Below, piece after piece: positions 33,705 through 43,183 of a stretch of 64,000 bases of DNA (position 1 is its first letter; each line of letters begins with the position of its first letter). The position numbers and the translations under genes were made by a program. This DNA comes from Anabaena lutea FACHB-196. Lineage in GTDB: Bacteria > Cyanobacteriota > Cyanobacteriia > Cyanobacteriales > Nostocaceae. Below the pieces are notes generated by a model. That model did not search any database. It was not told where the DNA came from and saw only the letters and a program-made list of their open reading frames with translations. The stretch lies in assembly GCF_014698305.1 (NCBI RefSeq), contig NZ_JACJST010000003.1, positions 1 to 64,000 on the forward strand. Reading direction: 5' to 3'.

Positions 33705-36700
33705 TTAGGATTGAAAAACAAAATTGGTATTGACATCCAAACCAGTAACGTCATTAACAATAGCAACTGTTTGACCATCCAAGCCAATTACAGTATTACC
33801 ACTGACAACACTGAGAGTCAAACTGCTAGAGGAAATACCAAGAACCCCGATCACATCAACACCCTTTTGGAAATCAAGGATAGTATTAGCAGCATCAGGT
33901 AGTTCAACAGTGGCAATCCAGAATTGGTCAGCACCAGCACCACCAGAGAGTAAGTTACCACCACCTAACTGGACATAGAACTTATCATCACCATCCCCAC
34001 CTAGAGCGCGATCGCCCATACCCAGGTAGAAGATATCATTATCAGCACCACCAGACATCCGATTACCACCTTGAGCATCGGTAGCATCTAATACGTCATT
34101 ACCGCTACCACTAAAAGCGCTATCGCCCTTGTTTACATAGATAGTATCTGCACCACTACCAGTATTGATGCGGTTACGGCCAGCAATGGTCGAAGACGCT
34201 GTTTGAGCATCTACATCATCGTTAGCAGCACCAGTAAACACAGAATCATTAATACCATCAAAGGTAGTATTAGCTGCACCAGCAATTAATATGTCAGCAC
34301 CAGGAGTTCCTGAAACTAATTGGGTTTCTTGTTGTGCTGCGGCCTCTTCTGGAGTCACACCGAACAAAGTCTGGTACATGAGGTCATATATCTCAGTATT
34401 GTCCAGAGTGCTGGGTAATAGATCCGCATTCATCCCATAAGCTTTAGAAACAATACTACCAGGGAAATCGGGAGTACCCACCCAAGCAACACCAAAATTA
34501 CCCATTTCTCCATCTATGCTATCTACAGATGGGAAGGGTATCCAAGGCGCTTCTGGCGTACCTGTACTGCCATTGATACCATCCAAAACTGCCCGGTTAG
34601 TATTGGTTGTGGTGGGATTGACACCGATGAATGGCGCACTAGGCTCGCTATCTGCCAGTGGAGGATTACTGGTAGAGTTACCAGATGGACGAGTGTAAGG
34701 AGTATATTGGAAAACCTGCATCCCACCAGCATCACTATCAGCGGCTGTCAATACCAAAGTATTTGGATCTTGGGTATTGACATAATCCATTGCTACACCG
34801 ATAGCTGCATCAGCCCGACGTACAGCTTCAATAGTACCGACAGCATTGTTGTTGTTAGCAAAGTTGTCACTACCTTCTTCTTCAACTACGACAAAGAAAC
34901 CATCGGGGTCTTTGTTGAGAATTTTCAAAGATGCTTCGAGCATCTCAGCTACTGTGGGCGCAGTAGCCACATATAGGGGTAGAGGACTAGAACTATTTAG
35001 CCCTAGTTCTTCTTCGGTGCGATCGTCAAAGGTATGTTCAGCAGCAAATACACCTAAAAGCTTAGTTGGTGGGTTTTGGCTATTTACCACCTGATTCATT
35101 TGCGCTTCGGTGTAAACTACCGTATAACCCAAGGATTGCGCTAGTTCGATGAGGTTGATGCTTGGGCGACGAACTGGGCTGGTTTCTGAGGCATCTATCT
35201 CAGCAGTAACGTGGAAACCAGTTGTGCCTTGAGGCAACATATACAACTCACCACCACCCATGATTACGTCTGTACCAGAGCGGATGACTTGTTCAATAAT
35301 CTCAGCGTATTTATCTCGCGCTCGGTTATTGTCACCTAAACGGTTGGTGGTTTCCGCAGCAAAGGCAGCAGTACCAGGTTCAGCTAAGTGACCAGATTGT
35401 AATAATGCTGTAGCTTTACCAGCAGCGATCGCTTCTTCTAAAATTGTATAGCCAACTTTGCCAGAAGCCGGGGTAACAACAGATTGATCTTCATTCAATC
35501 CAAAGGATTCGTTAAATACCTTCACACCGTTGGCGTGGGTGACAGCACCAGCATTGGAAGTACCAGTTAACTGGTTTTCCATATGTCCCAAGTACACACC
35601 AGCATTGGACATCATATCCCAATTCAGTCTCCCATCAGGACCCTTGTCAATATTGCGGGCTGCCATGTAGTGAGAAGGACTTGTACCATCTGGATGGATA
35701 AAAATCACATTTCCAGTATTTTTCGTGGCTTGGGGTGCTGGTGTCGGTACAGGATTACGAGATTCTAGTTCAGTCTCGAACAGAGTCTCATACATCAACT
35801 CATAAATTTTGGTATTGTCTAAGGTTGCAGGTAATTTCTCTGCATTTAGACCATGAGCTTTAGAAACTATAGAACCACTAAAATCTGGTGTACCCGCCCA
35901 AGCGATGCCAAAATTGAATACATCACCATTAGCATCTGGAGCAGCGACAAAAGGCAAGGTGTTAGCCCCGGTTTGCCCGTCCAATGGTACGTTACGGGAT
36001 TCTGTGGTGGGGTTATTGTTAATATTGCCTAGATTTTGTCCAGCAGTGCGGGGATCTACCACCTGTAAACCACCGGCATCACTGTCAGCGGCAGTTAACA
36101 TCAAAGTGTTAGGATACTTCTCGATGAAGTCCATTGCTACCCCAATGGCTGCATCTGTCCGCCGCAAGCCTTCTAAAGTCCCAGCAGCGTTGTTGTTGTT
36201 ACCGAAGTTATCTGTACCTTCTTCTTCAACAATCGTAATTGAACCATTATCAAAGTTGGGGTGTTTTTCCATCAACTTCTGGGTGACATCCAGCATCTCT
36301 GCAATGGTTGGCGCTGTTTCCAGATACAGTGGTAAATTAGCTGCTGCTAAAACTTCTTCAGGGCGATCGTTAAAGGTATGGATAGGTGCAAATACACCTA
36401 ACACTTTGGTTGGTGGTGTAGGCAGATCAAGTAAAGCTGTGAGTTGTGCTTCTGTGTAAACAACTGTATAACCTAAACTTTCTGCTAATTCAATCAGGTT
36501 TTCTGTGGGGCGTTGTAGGGAATTGGTACTTAGAGCATCAAGTTGAGCAGCTGTACCGTGAAAACCAGCAGTACCAACTGGTAAAAGGTTGAGTTCACCA
36601 CCACCCAGGATAAAATCAACACCTGATTCAATTACCTGTTTGGCAATATCAGCAGCCCTTTGTCTGGGAGGAACTCTACTTCCATCATCACGAATCAGTT

Positions 36701-37088
36701 CACCAACTTGAGCAACGAAGGCCGCTGTACCAGGTTCAAAAATCGCACCAGACTGAACTAGGGCAGTTACTTTGTTAGCTGCGATCGCTTCCTGTACAAT
36801 TGTTTTACCTGTGTTAGTAGCACCAGATAGAGGCACAATTTCTGAACCATCTACTTCTAACCCAAAAGATTCGGCGTAAACTTTAGCACCTGTAGCATGG
36901 GTAACAGCACCAGCATTGGATGTACCACCTAGCTGATCTTCCATGTGACCCAGATAAACACCAGCGTAGTCAAGTTTGTCCCAATTCAAACGTCCATCGG
37001 GTCCGTGATCTACAAACCGTGCAAAAGCATAGTGAGATGGACTAGTCCCATCTGGATGCATGAAAATGACATGATTACCTGTTGTCAT
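33705..37088 (-). CDS. Secreted protein with two PhoA-type alkaline phosphatase domains and an RTX-like tail
   Basis: The 1127-residue protein contains two alkaline phosphatase-like domains (about 5-450 and 460-905) that align with each other: HPDGTSPSHY near 11 and 469, GTSNAGAVTHA(T/N)G near 55 and 513, and LTAADSDAGG late in each. Where classical PhoA has TDSA around the nucleophile Ser, both copies have GTSNA, and TADH is replaced by TAADSD, so the catalysis is atypical. Residues about 930-1075 carry glycine/aspartate repeats (LGGDGDDKF, LSGGAGADQF), typical of Ca-binding RTX proteins exported by type I secretion; no N-terminal signal peptide is seen. It probably releases phosphate from organic esters outside the cell. 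Confidence 0.88.
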   Translation of the reverse strand: MTTGNHVIFMHPDGTSPSHYAFARFVDHGPDGRLNWDKLDYAGVYLGHMEDQLGGTSNAGAVTHATGAKVYAESFGLEVDGSEIVPLSGATNTGKTIVQEAIAANKVTALVQSGAIFEPGTAAFVAQVGELIRDDGSRVPPRQRAADIAKQVIESGVDFILGGGELNLLPVGTAGFHGTAAQLDALSTNSLQRPTENLIELAESLGYTVVYTEAQLTALLDLPTPPTKVLGVFAPIHTFNDRPEEVLAAANLPLYLETAPTIAEMLDVTQKLMEKHPNFDNGSITIVEEEGTDNFGNNNNAAGTLEGLRRTDAAIGVAMDFIEKYPNTLMLTAADSDAGGLQVVDPRTAGQNLGNINNNPTTESRNVPLDGQTGANTLPFVAAPDANGDVFNFGIAWAGTPDFSGSIVSKAHGLNAEKLPATLDNTKIYELMYETLFETELESRNPVPTPAPQATKNTGNVIFIHPDGTSPSHYMAARNIDKGPDGRLNWDMMSNAGVYLGHMENQLTGTSNAGAVTHANGVKVFNESFGLNEDQSVVTPASGKVGYTILEEAIAAGKATALLQSGHLAEPGTAAFAAETTNRLGDNNRARDKYAEIIEQVIRSGTDVIMGGGELYMLPQGTTGFHVTAEIDASETSPVRRPSINLIELAQSLGYTVVYTEAQMNQVVNSQNPPTKLLGVFAAEHTFDDRTEEELGLNSSSPLPLYVATAPTVAEMLEASLKILNKDPDGFFVVVEEEGSDNFANNNNAVGTIEAVRRADAAIGVAMDYVNTQDPNTLVLTAADSDAGGMQVFQYTPYTRPSGNSTSNPPLADSEPSAPFIGVNPTTTNTNRAVLDGINGSTGTPEAPWIPFPSVDSIDGEMGNFGVAWVGTPDFPGSIVSKAYGMNADLLPSTLDNTEIYDLMYQTLFGVTPEEAAAQQETQLVSGTPGADILIAGAANTTFDGINDSVFTGAANDDVDAQTASSTIAGRNRINTGSGADTIYVNKGDSAFSGSGNDVLDATDAQGGNRMSGGADNDIFYLGMGDRALGGDGDDKFYVQLGGGNLLSGGAGADQFWIATVELPDAANTILDFQKGVDVIGVLGISSSSLTLSVVSGNTVIGLDGQTVAIVNDVTGLDVNTNFVFQS

Positions 37089-37291
37089 AAAACCTCTGAA
37101 TTAACCAGTTCAGTGTTTGGGAGTCATTCTCACTTAACTATGCTTTAGTTAAGAAAAGTTACTGCAACAGGTTAACTCAAATTTATTTATTTCTTAAAAT
37201 TTCTCTTCCGCTCTATACTAGAGGAATTTGCTAAGTTTGAGGCTAATATTACAATGGAAATTATTGAGAAGAAGTTGAGGATAGACTGAGA

Positions 37292-37468
37292 ATGACCCAG
37301 GTGGTTTTAGGAGAAAACGAAGGTATAGATTCAGCCCTCCGTCGGTTTAAACGCCAAGTCTCCAAAGCTGGTATATTGGCCGATGTAAAGTATCATAAGC
37401 ACTTTGAAACTCCCCAAGAAAAACGCAAACGGAAGGCAGTCTCAGCTAGACGCAAACGTCGTTTTTAA
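37292..37468 (+). CDS. rpsU: 30S ribosomal protein S21, second copy
   Basis: This 58-residue product reads [19 protein letters not shown] and continues with [20 protein letters not shown] and a basic [13 protein letters not shown] tail. It is about 75% identical to the copy at 27632-27826 but has a shorter C-terminus. It lies alone on the plus strand, between the divergent phosphatase gene and the convergent pth gene. Two S21 paralogues are common in cyanobacteria. Confidence 0.93.
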   Translation: MTQVVLGENEGIDSALRRFKRQVSKAGILADVKYHKHFETPQEKRKRKAVSARRKRRF

Positions 37469-37566
37469 ATATCCATTCGGCTTGGTACTGGTGTAATAGT
37501 AGGTGAGAGGTGAAAAGAGGAAGTTTACCAATCACCAATTACCCATTACCAGCCCAAACCAGATAG

Positions 37567-38211
37567 CTAGCCACTTGGGTTAATATCAATAGTCCAGCTA
37601 TTACAACGATTCATAGCCTTTTCTACACCCTGCTTCAGGCTAAGTTCAACACACTCAACCACAAACTCCAGCACCAGAGTCATCAATTTAGTTTCTGTAG
37701 CAGAAAATCGCCCCAACACATGGGAAACCGTCTCAGAATTATCATCATTAGCTACACCCTTGGGTTTACCAATACCAATTCGCAACCGGGGAAAGTTTTG
37801 GCTACTCAAATGGGAAATAGTGCTTTTCATCCCATTATGTCCCCCCGCAGAACCAGACAAGCGCAGACGCGTTTTTCCCAAAGGTAAATCCATATCATCA
37901 TAAATTACCAGCACTGACTCAGGCGGTAATTTATACCAACTTGTCACCGCTTGAATAGACTGTCCAGAACGATTCATATAAGTTAGCGGCTTCAGCAGAC
38001 GAATTTTACCGCCACCCCGTGCAGTCCCTTCACCAAACTGTCCTTGAAATTTGCGATTTTCCGCCAGGGGAATTTGCCAAGCACGAGAAAGAGCATCTAA
38101 AGCGGCAAAGCCAATATTATGGCGAGTTTGGTCATATTTAGGCTCTGGATTCCCCAACCCGACAATTAGCTGGGGAATTACCAAAGCTGGTTGGGTAAGA
38201 ACTTCTGTCAT
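37567..38211 (-). CDS. pth: Peptidyl-tRNA hydrolase
   Basis: Pth recycles peptidyl-tRNA released from ribosomes. The 214-residue protein shows LIVGLGNPEPKYDQTRHNIGF (key residues GLGNP, and the catalytic His in TRHNIG), KPLTYMNRSGQSI (about 74-86), VIYDDMDLPLGKTRLR (about 101-116) and GSAGGHNGMKSTISHL (about 119-134). It follows tatA by 5 bp on the same strand. The first ~13 residues are an extension compared with E. coli. Confidence 0.95.
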   Translation of the reverse strand: MTEVLTQPALVIPQLIVGLGNPEPKYDQTRHNIGFAALDALSRAWQIPLAENRKFQGQFGEGTARGGGKIRLLKPLTYMNRSGQSIQAVTSWYKLPPESVLVIYDDMDLPLGKTRLRLSGSAGGHNGMKSTISHLSSQNFPRLRIGIGKPKGVANDDNSETVSHVLGRFSATETKLMTLVLEFVVECVELSLKQGVEKAMNRCNSWTIDINPSG

Positions 38212-38216
38212 TTTTC

Positions 38217-38489
38217 CTAACTGGTGGGAGAAGAACCAGCAGTATCCTGCTGCGATTTTGCTGATTCAATTTTCTTCGGTTCCAGTTCAGCAGTAGTTTT
38301 GACAGCTTCTTCCAATTGTTCAGCTTCCCGTTTAAACTCAGTTTGAAATTCATTGGAAGCTTCTTGGAAACTGCGAATAGTTTTACCTAAGCTACGACCA
38401 ATTTCTGGTAGCTTCTTGGGGCCAAAGATTAACAGTGCCACTACCATAATTAAACCCATTTCTGGCAGACCAATACCAAAGATGTTCAT
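38217..38489 (-). CDS. tatA: Twin-arginine translocase subunit TatA/E
   Basis: The 90-residue protein has one N-terminal transmembrane helix (about 6-22), the FGPKKLPEIGRSLGK hinge (about 23-37), an amphipathic helix, and a polar C-terminal tail. This is the pore-forming component that exports folded proteins into the thylakoid lumen or periplasm, for example the Tat-signal multicopper oxidase in this window. The close spacing to pth suggests co-transcription. Confidence 0.93.
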   Translation of the reverse strand: MNIFGIGLPEMGLIMVVALLIFGPKKLPEIGRSLGKTIRSFQEASNEFQTEFKREAEQLEEAVKTTAELEPKKIESAKSQQDTAGSSPTS

Positions 38490-38679
38490 GATTTTTCTCC
38501 TTTAGACTCTCTAACCGCAGTAGAACCTCACCATTATGTAGTCTAATCAATAGTTATATCAATAAAGAAAAATAATAGCGACAGATAGAAAACTGCAAAG
38601 CTGATGCAGTAAGTCTTTGACAATCTAAAATTTAAAATGGTATTAGCTGTTGGTGATTAACAACCATTACCCAAAGAGC

Positions 38680-38701
38680 AAAAAACCCGGACAAGCCGGG
38701 T
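38680..38701 (-). terminator. Rho-independent terminator of psbH
   Basis: On the minus strand, ACCCGG-CTTGT-CCGGGT is followed directly by a run of T. It lies about 42 bp after the psbH stop, a textbook intrinsic terminator. Confidence 0.8.
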
Positions 38702-38742
38702 CTATGGTAACTTGTTATCCAAGCTTGATGTTTTAATGGCAA

Positions 38743-38946
38743 TTAGCCGCCTAAACTGCGCCAATCAACAAGTACATCCTGAATCAACAGAGATTTATTG
38801 TAAACTTGCAGAATAATTAACAAAAACACCAAAAATAAAGCCATAAAAACACCCATTAAAGGTGTCGTTCCCCAACCCGGAGATACTTTACCATACTCAG
38901 CATTTAAGGGTCTGAGGATATCTCCCAACTTAGTCCGTTGTGCCAT
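38743..38946 (-). CDS. psbH: Photosystem II reaction centre protein H
   Basis: The 67-residue protein has the family layout: a cytoplasmic N-terminus with [22 protein letters not shown] (key residues LRPLN and PGWGT), one transmembrane helix (about 30-50), and a luminal tail ending DWRSLGG. PsbH stabilises photosystem II and bicarbonate binding near QB. It is divergent from psbN, the order conserved in many cyanobacteria and plastids, and is followed by an intrinsic terminator. Confidence 0.97.
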   Translation of the reverse strand: MAQRTKLGDILRPLNAEYGKVSPGWGTTPLMGVFMALFLVFLLIILQVYNKSLLIQDVLVDWRSLGG

Positions 38947-39179
38947 AGTTCACCTAAGATCAATTGCCAAAGCTTTTTTAATTTTCTTATTGCCCACTGT
39001 AGGGTGCTGCAATATTTCAGCAGGATGTTTACCTTACAGATGAGATTATTCTGACTATGACGATAATACCACTATGAGGGTAGGGTGGTTTGCCTGGGTT
39101 TAGTGAATGCATGGGTGGTATTTATGTTAAATTTTGTAATATTCTATAAACATAGCTCTCATAATATAAACCTAAATTT

Positions 39180-39317
39180 ATGGACTTAGAACCCGGTTTA
39201 GTGCTTGGTGTTTCTTTCTGTGCAATCCTAGTTGCCATTACTGGCATGGCAATTTACACATCCTTTGGGCCTCCTAGCACTCAGTTAGACGATCCTTTTG
39301 ATGACCACGAAGATTAA
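39180..39317 (+). CDS. psbN: PsbN, photosystem II assembly factor
   Basis: The 45-residue product has one transmembrane helix (about 6-27) and the conserved C-terminus YTSFGPPSTQLDDPFDDHED, matching PsbN. Despite its name, PsbN is needed for assembly or repair rather than being a stable photosystem II subunit. It is divergent from psbH with a 233 bp intergenic promoter region. Confidence 0.95.
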   Translation: MDLEPGLVLGVSFCAILVAITGMAIYTSFGPPSTQLDDPFDDHED

Positions 39318-39329
39318 TCAATCTATTAA

Positions 39330-39530
39330 CTTAAAAGGATTCTAGCTTAAGTGGTCTCGTTGAACCAAGAATCCCCGTGTCTTTAGACCGGGGAATGTCA
39401 ACGAAAAAATGGGTTTGAGGTTCCCCGTCCAACGAGCGACGGCTTTCTGATAAAGTAGTAAGACGGTATAAAACTGCAACTGTTGTTTAAACCCAGAATC
39501 TCCGCATTTTTAGGGTGGGGAGTATGTCAA
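39330..39530 (+). ncRNA. IS200/IS605 right-end / omega-RNA-like remnant
   Basis: The segment contains GAATCCCCGTGTC-TTTA-GACCGGGGAATGTCAA (hairpin 39373-39393) and, about 120 bp on, a degenerate second version (AGAATCTCCG...GGTGGGGAGTATGTCAA, ending 39530). Between them is GACGGCTTTCTGATAAAGTA-type sequence. From memory, such AGAATCCCCG...GGGGAGTGTCAA ends occur at the right end of cyanobacterial IS200/IS605 elements, where the TnpB guide RNA is encoded. No tnpA or tnpB is present. The remnant reaches into the stop codon of the minus-strand TonB-like gene. Confidence 0.45.
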
Positions 39531-41227
39531 TCGTTACTACTTCCATTAGAGGAAGGCGCAGATTCAGATGGTTGTCGAGAACGACGTAAAGCATTCTGTA
39601 ACCTAGTCCCGCTATCTGATGATTGATTTGATTGGTTCAATTCCCGTCGCCGTCTTCGAGTCGATGTTTGTGGCGCTCCTGATGTTCTGACATCTGCTGT
39701 AATTTCCCGTCGCCGACGTAAGCGATTACCAAGAGAATTCGGCTCAGAACGTCGTATCCGTCGAGGGGTTGAATCTTCAGAATTTGCGCTACTGACGTTT
39801 GTTTGTCGCCGCAAACGACGACTCAATCTGCTGCTTACTGATTGTTCAGAATTGGAAGAGGCTGTTTCCAAATTTCTCCGTCTTCTTTGTGTGCGAGGAA
39901 CTTCTGTATTATTACTTGATGCCTCTAAACGCTGTCTGCGTCTTGGGGTTTCTTGGGAAGAGTTTTCGGATGAAGCTACTTGCTGTTGCCTTTGTTGTTG
40001 TTCTCGTTTCTGCTGCCTCTCGCGCACTTGGCGAAAACGGCGAGAACCTTCAATAGCGTATTCTGTGGCGATTGAAACTCCTTTTCTTCCTGACTGGGAA
40101 GGCTTTAATTTCCATTCCCGCGCTTGTCTAAGGTGTTCTTCATCCAATTCCCTATCTCCACTAGAACGAGCCAAGCGGACATTAGTGACTTTACCGTTTT
40201 CATCCGTATCAACTGCTACCTCAACTCGACCTTCCGCACCTCGCCGTCTTGCCCTTTCGGAATACTTGGTTTTACAATCACTGCAAGCTGCACGACCATT
40301 GCCTGAACCATTAGAATTACCACTGCTGTCAGGTTTTTCTACTTCAGTTGGTAGCTGAGGCTGTGTTGGGGCTGCCGCTACAATTTCGCGCCTTCTACGT
40401 TCAGAAGTACCTGTCCCATTACCGGAACCTGTACCACTTCCTGTCCCATTACCAAAACCTATTCCACTGCCACTTCCACTGCCACTGCCACTTCCACTTC
40501 CACTGCCACTGCCACTTCCACTTCCACTTCCACTTCCACTTCCACTTCCACTACCTCCTGTTGGTTGATTAGATTCAGAAGAATTATTGCCAGTTCCGAT
40601 TTGACCGGCTCTTGTATCTCTAATCTGACCCAGCAAGTTTCTCAAATTATCACTACTTGCTTGCGTATTAGTAGATGATTGCACAGAGGTAGTATTAGTT
40701 ACTACTTTTGTCGAAACTTGAGGCTGGATATTTTCAACTGGCTTTTTTGGTTCCTGAGAAATTACAGGATCTTCCTTAAGTGGTTGAGGTGGAGAAACAG
40801 ACTGGGGCTTAAAGTTATCAACCAACTTTTGTACGGGTGCGATCGCTTTTTGAATAACTGGTGGCTTTTCCACTGTTACAGGTGTTTGCGGGGGGGCTTG
40901 AACAGTTACTGGAGTCTGCGTCTGGGGTTTTGCAACAGATGCTGCGAAGGAATTACCTCCTCCACCTCCACCGCCTTCAGATGATGTTTTTTCTTCTGCT
41001 TTTTTCTCGAATGGTAATATCGGTGTTTCCTTGGCATCTGGTTCAACCAAGGTTAATTCTATAGGTTCCTCTTCCAGTTCCGGCGTTCTAGCCAAAAAAT
41101 TACCAATCCCAGAGGCTAGTACCGCCATATGCAGCACCAGTGAACCAATCATACTGAAAGTCAGGAATGATTTGAGCGCCTTGACCTCTTTGACTCGCTG
41201 TTCGACTGTAATAGTGGAGAAGCTCAT
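39527..41227 (-). CDS. TonB-family energy-transducer-like protein with Ser-Gly repeat and Arg-rich tail
   Basis: The 566-residue protein has one N-terminal membrane anchor (about 23-43), a Pro/Gln/Lys-rich periplasmic linker, a (SG)n run of about 16 units (about 225-262), and a TonB C-terminal domain (about 318-392: GRVEVAVDTDENGKVTNVRLARS, LRQAREWKLKPS). It then continues for 170 residues of Arg/Ser/Asn-rich repeats (TRRRRR, RLRRR) not found in normal TonB, which ends with its C-terminal domain. It should pass proton-motive force to outer-membrane receptors. The divergent ExbD gene supports this. Its stop codon lies in IS-like sequence. Confidence 0.85.
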   Translation of the reverse strand: MSFSTITVEQRVKEVKALKSFLTFSMIGSLVLHMAVLASGIGNFLARTPELEEEPIELTLVEPDAKETPILPFEKKAEEKTSSEGGGGGGGNSFAASVAKPQTQTPVTVQAPPQTPVTVEKPPVIQKAIAPVQKLVDNFKPQSVSPPQPLKEDPVISQEPKKPVENIQPQVSTKVVTNTTSVQSSTNTQASSDNLRNLLGQIRDTRAGQIGTGNNSSESNQPTGGSGSGSGSGSGSGSGSGSGSGSGSGSGSGSGIGFGNGTGSGTGSGNGTGTSERRRREIVAAAPTQPQLPTEVEKPDSSGNSNGSGNGRAACSDCKTKYSERARRRGAEGRVEVAVDTDENGKVTNVRLARSSGDRELDEEHLRQAREWKLKPSQSGRKGVSIATEYAIEGSRRFRQVRERQQKREQQQRQQQVASSENSSQETPRRRQRLEASSNNTEVPRTQRRRRNLETASSNSEQSVSSRLSRRLRRQTNVSSANSEDSTPRRIRRSEPNSLGNRLRRRREITADVRTSGAPQTSTRRRRRELNQSNQSSDSGTRLQNALRRSRQPSESAPSSNGSSND

Positions 41228-41609
41228 AATGTTATTGCTATTTTATATCGTTAATGTTCTGACAATAAAATGATTATCCACAAATGTAAAGCTATAAAAA
41301 ATTCCTCTTGTAGCGACTTCCATCGGTTATGATTCAGGATAAATTTATACATATTAAGGCTTTTAGCATAAAATTTCCATAATAAAACTAATAATTAATC
41401 TCATTAAACAGTGACAAGCTCTTGACTTGTATTTTAGTTTGTTTAATTTTTTTGAAAAAAAATATCATTTATTAAACGACAATATTAGCTTGATAATAGC
41501 TAGTTTAGCGGCTTCTACTAACGATGGATAGCTTTCCTCCAAAAAGAATATGGCGAACAGCAAGCCCTACTATAATTAAGTCGCTACGAACAAGGAGGAG
41601 AGAAAACTG
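41228..41609. promoter_or_regulatory. Divergent TonB/ExbD control region
   Basis: This 382 bp AT-rich spacer separates the two divergent starts. ATAAAATGATTATCC (41265-41279) is weakly Fur-like. The plus-strand side has AAGGAGGAGAG as a strong ribosome-binding site for exbD (41592-41602). No coding sequence is visible. Confidence 0.4.
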
Positions 41610-42014
41610 ATGCGGCTACCAGATGAACCAGATATTCCAGCACAGATCAATATCGTACCCATGATTGATGTGATCTTTGCAATTTTGACGTTTTTTATCA
41701 TGTCAACGCTATTTTTAACGCGTCAAGAAGGTTTACCCGTAAATTTGCCAAAGGCGGCGACATCACAGCAATCCCAAATTCCTACTAAAATTACCGTGAC
41801 TCTAGAATCATCTGGACTCGTAAGCCTGAACAAAAAGCCGACAACAGTTGATGCTTTATCTGAGGAAATACGTACTTTAATGGGTACAGATTCAGAATCA
41901 ATCGTAATAATTAATGCAGATGCTAAGGTTGAACATGGGAATGTTGTAGCGGTGATGGATAAAGTGCGTCAGGTGAAAGGTGCAAAGTTAGCGATCTCTA
42001 CTCAAAAGCCTTAG
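41610..42014 (+). CDS. exbD: ExbD/TolR biopolymer transport protein
   Basis: The 134-residue protein has a short cytosolic N-terminus, one transmembrane helix (about 17-36) beginning INIVPMIDVIFAIL with the essential Asp, and a periplasmic domain ending with VAVMDKVRQVKGAKLAI. It channels protons with ExbB to energise TonB. No exbB lies in the window, so the partner must be elsewhere. It is divergent from the TonB-like gene. Confidence 0.92.
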   Translation: MRLPDEPDIPAQINIVPMIDVIFAILTFFIMSTLFLTRQEGLPVNLPKAATSQQSQIPTKITVTLESSGLVSLNKKPTTVDALSEEIRTLMGTDSESIVIINADAKVEHGNVVAVMDKVRQVKGAKLAISTQKP

Positions 42015-42139
42015 TACAAGATTTCAGTAAGCCTCTTTTGGGAGAACTTTACCAAAAAACTTTTCTCCTAACTCTTCCTAACCCTCCCCTTGTAGGGGAG
42101 AGAAGAGGATCAGCTTTGATTTTTTGTATCGGTGAGGTT

Positions 42140-43183
42140 CTAGAAAAACCAACCGTAAGAATGTAAACCCTTACCCAAAAGATTTACACCGAGATAGCAA
42201 ATCCAAACGACAACAAAGCCCGTGGCGGCTAAAATTGCAGGTTTGCGTCCTTGCCAACCGCGAGTGATTCTAGAATGCAGATAAGCCGCGAAAACTAACC
42301 AAGTGATTAACGCCCAAGTTTCTTTTGGGTCCCAACTCCAGTAAGAACCCCATGCTTCATTAGCCCAGACACCACCAGCAATAATACCGATTGTTAGTAG
42401 GGGAAATCCCAAACCGATAATGCGATAACTGATATTGTCGAGGGTTTCCGCTAAAGTCAGGCGTTGAGGTGACAGGATTTCAGCAGTTGCAATTGGAGTA
42501 GTTGTTACTGCATCCAAAACAGCAGTACCATTACCGTTGTTGTTGCTTTCATAACGAGAAAAGCCATTATTTTCCGAGGGAGGTGTTGGCGGTTGAGTAA
42601 CTAATTCTCCAGCTTTAAGCAGTTTGTAACCGTTGCTGCGATAACCACCATTACCAACAGAACTACCTTGTAATTGGATATTTTGTCCGCGAGTCACAAT
42701 TAAAAATGCGATCGCTAACAAAGAACCCACCATCAAAGCCGAATAACTCAACATCATCACACTGACGTGCATCATCAGCCAATTCGACTTTAAAGCAGGA
42801 ACTAAAGGTTCTGACAATTGCATTGTTGATGGTAGTGTCAAAGTAGCAAAAGCCGCAATTCCCATAGCAACAGGTGCAGTGACAACCCCAACTAAACGAC
42901 TACGGCTGTTATTCTCTGCAATTAAATGAACAGCGGTAATTCCCCAAGTTAAGAAAAATAGAGACTCGTAGAGATTACTCAGGGGAAAATAACCAGCTTC
43001 TATCCATCTTGCTCCTAAGAGGGTAGCAATACACAAATTAGCGATCGCCATTCCAGCTGTCCCCAAAGCCGCAGTCACCGATAAACTCGGAAAAGCCGCC
43101 CCCACCCAATACACCAACATAGTGCAGAATAAGATGGCAAAGGACGCATTATCTAGCCAGTTCTGGAGTACAACCAGATTCAT
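42140..43183 (-). CDS. ccsA: Cytochrome c biogenesis protein CcsA (Ycf5; also called CcsB)
   Basis: The 347-residue polytopic protein carries the tryptophan-rich heme-handling motif [18 protein letters not shown] (about 279-296), conserved His residues, and about eight transmembrane helices. It delivers and ligates heme to apocytochromes c on the luminal side in the system II pathway with Ccs1. A hydrophilic loop of about 60 residues (about 175-240) between helices is typical of cyanobacterial forms. Confidence 0.94.
   Translation of the reverse strand: MNLVVLQNWLDNASFAILFCTMLVYWVGAAFPSLSVTAALGTAGMAIANLCIATLLGARWIEAGYFPLSNLYESLFFLTWGITAVHLIAENNSRSRLVGVVTAPVAMGIAAFATLTLPSTMQLSEPLVPALKSNWLMMHVSVMMLSYSALMVGSLLAIAFLIVTRGQNIQLQGSSVGNGGYRSNGYKLLKAGELVTQPPTPPSENNGFSRYESNNNGNGTAVLDAVTTTPIATAEILSPQRLTLAETLDNISYRIIGLGFPLLTIGIIAGGVWANEAWGSYWSWDPKETWALITWLVFAAYLHSRITRGWQGRKPAILAATGFVVVWICYLGVNLLGKGLHSYGWFF

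Noticed and set aside
35905-36459. 184-codon plus-strand ORF
   Set aside because: It is antisense to the phosphatase gene, whose reading frame is strongly supported by domain duplication.
40348-40572. His/Phe-rich plus-strand ORF
   Set aside because: It is the opposite strand of the Ser-Gly repeat in the TonB-like gene.
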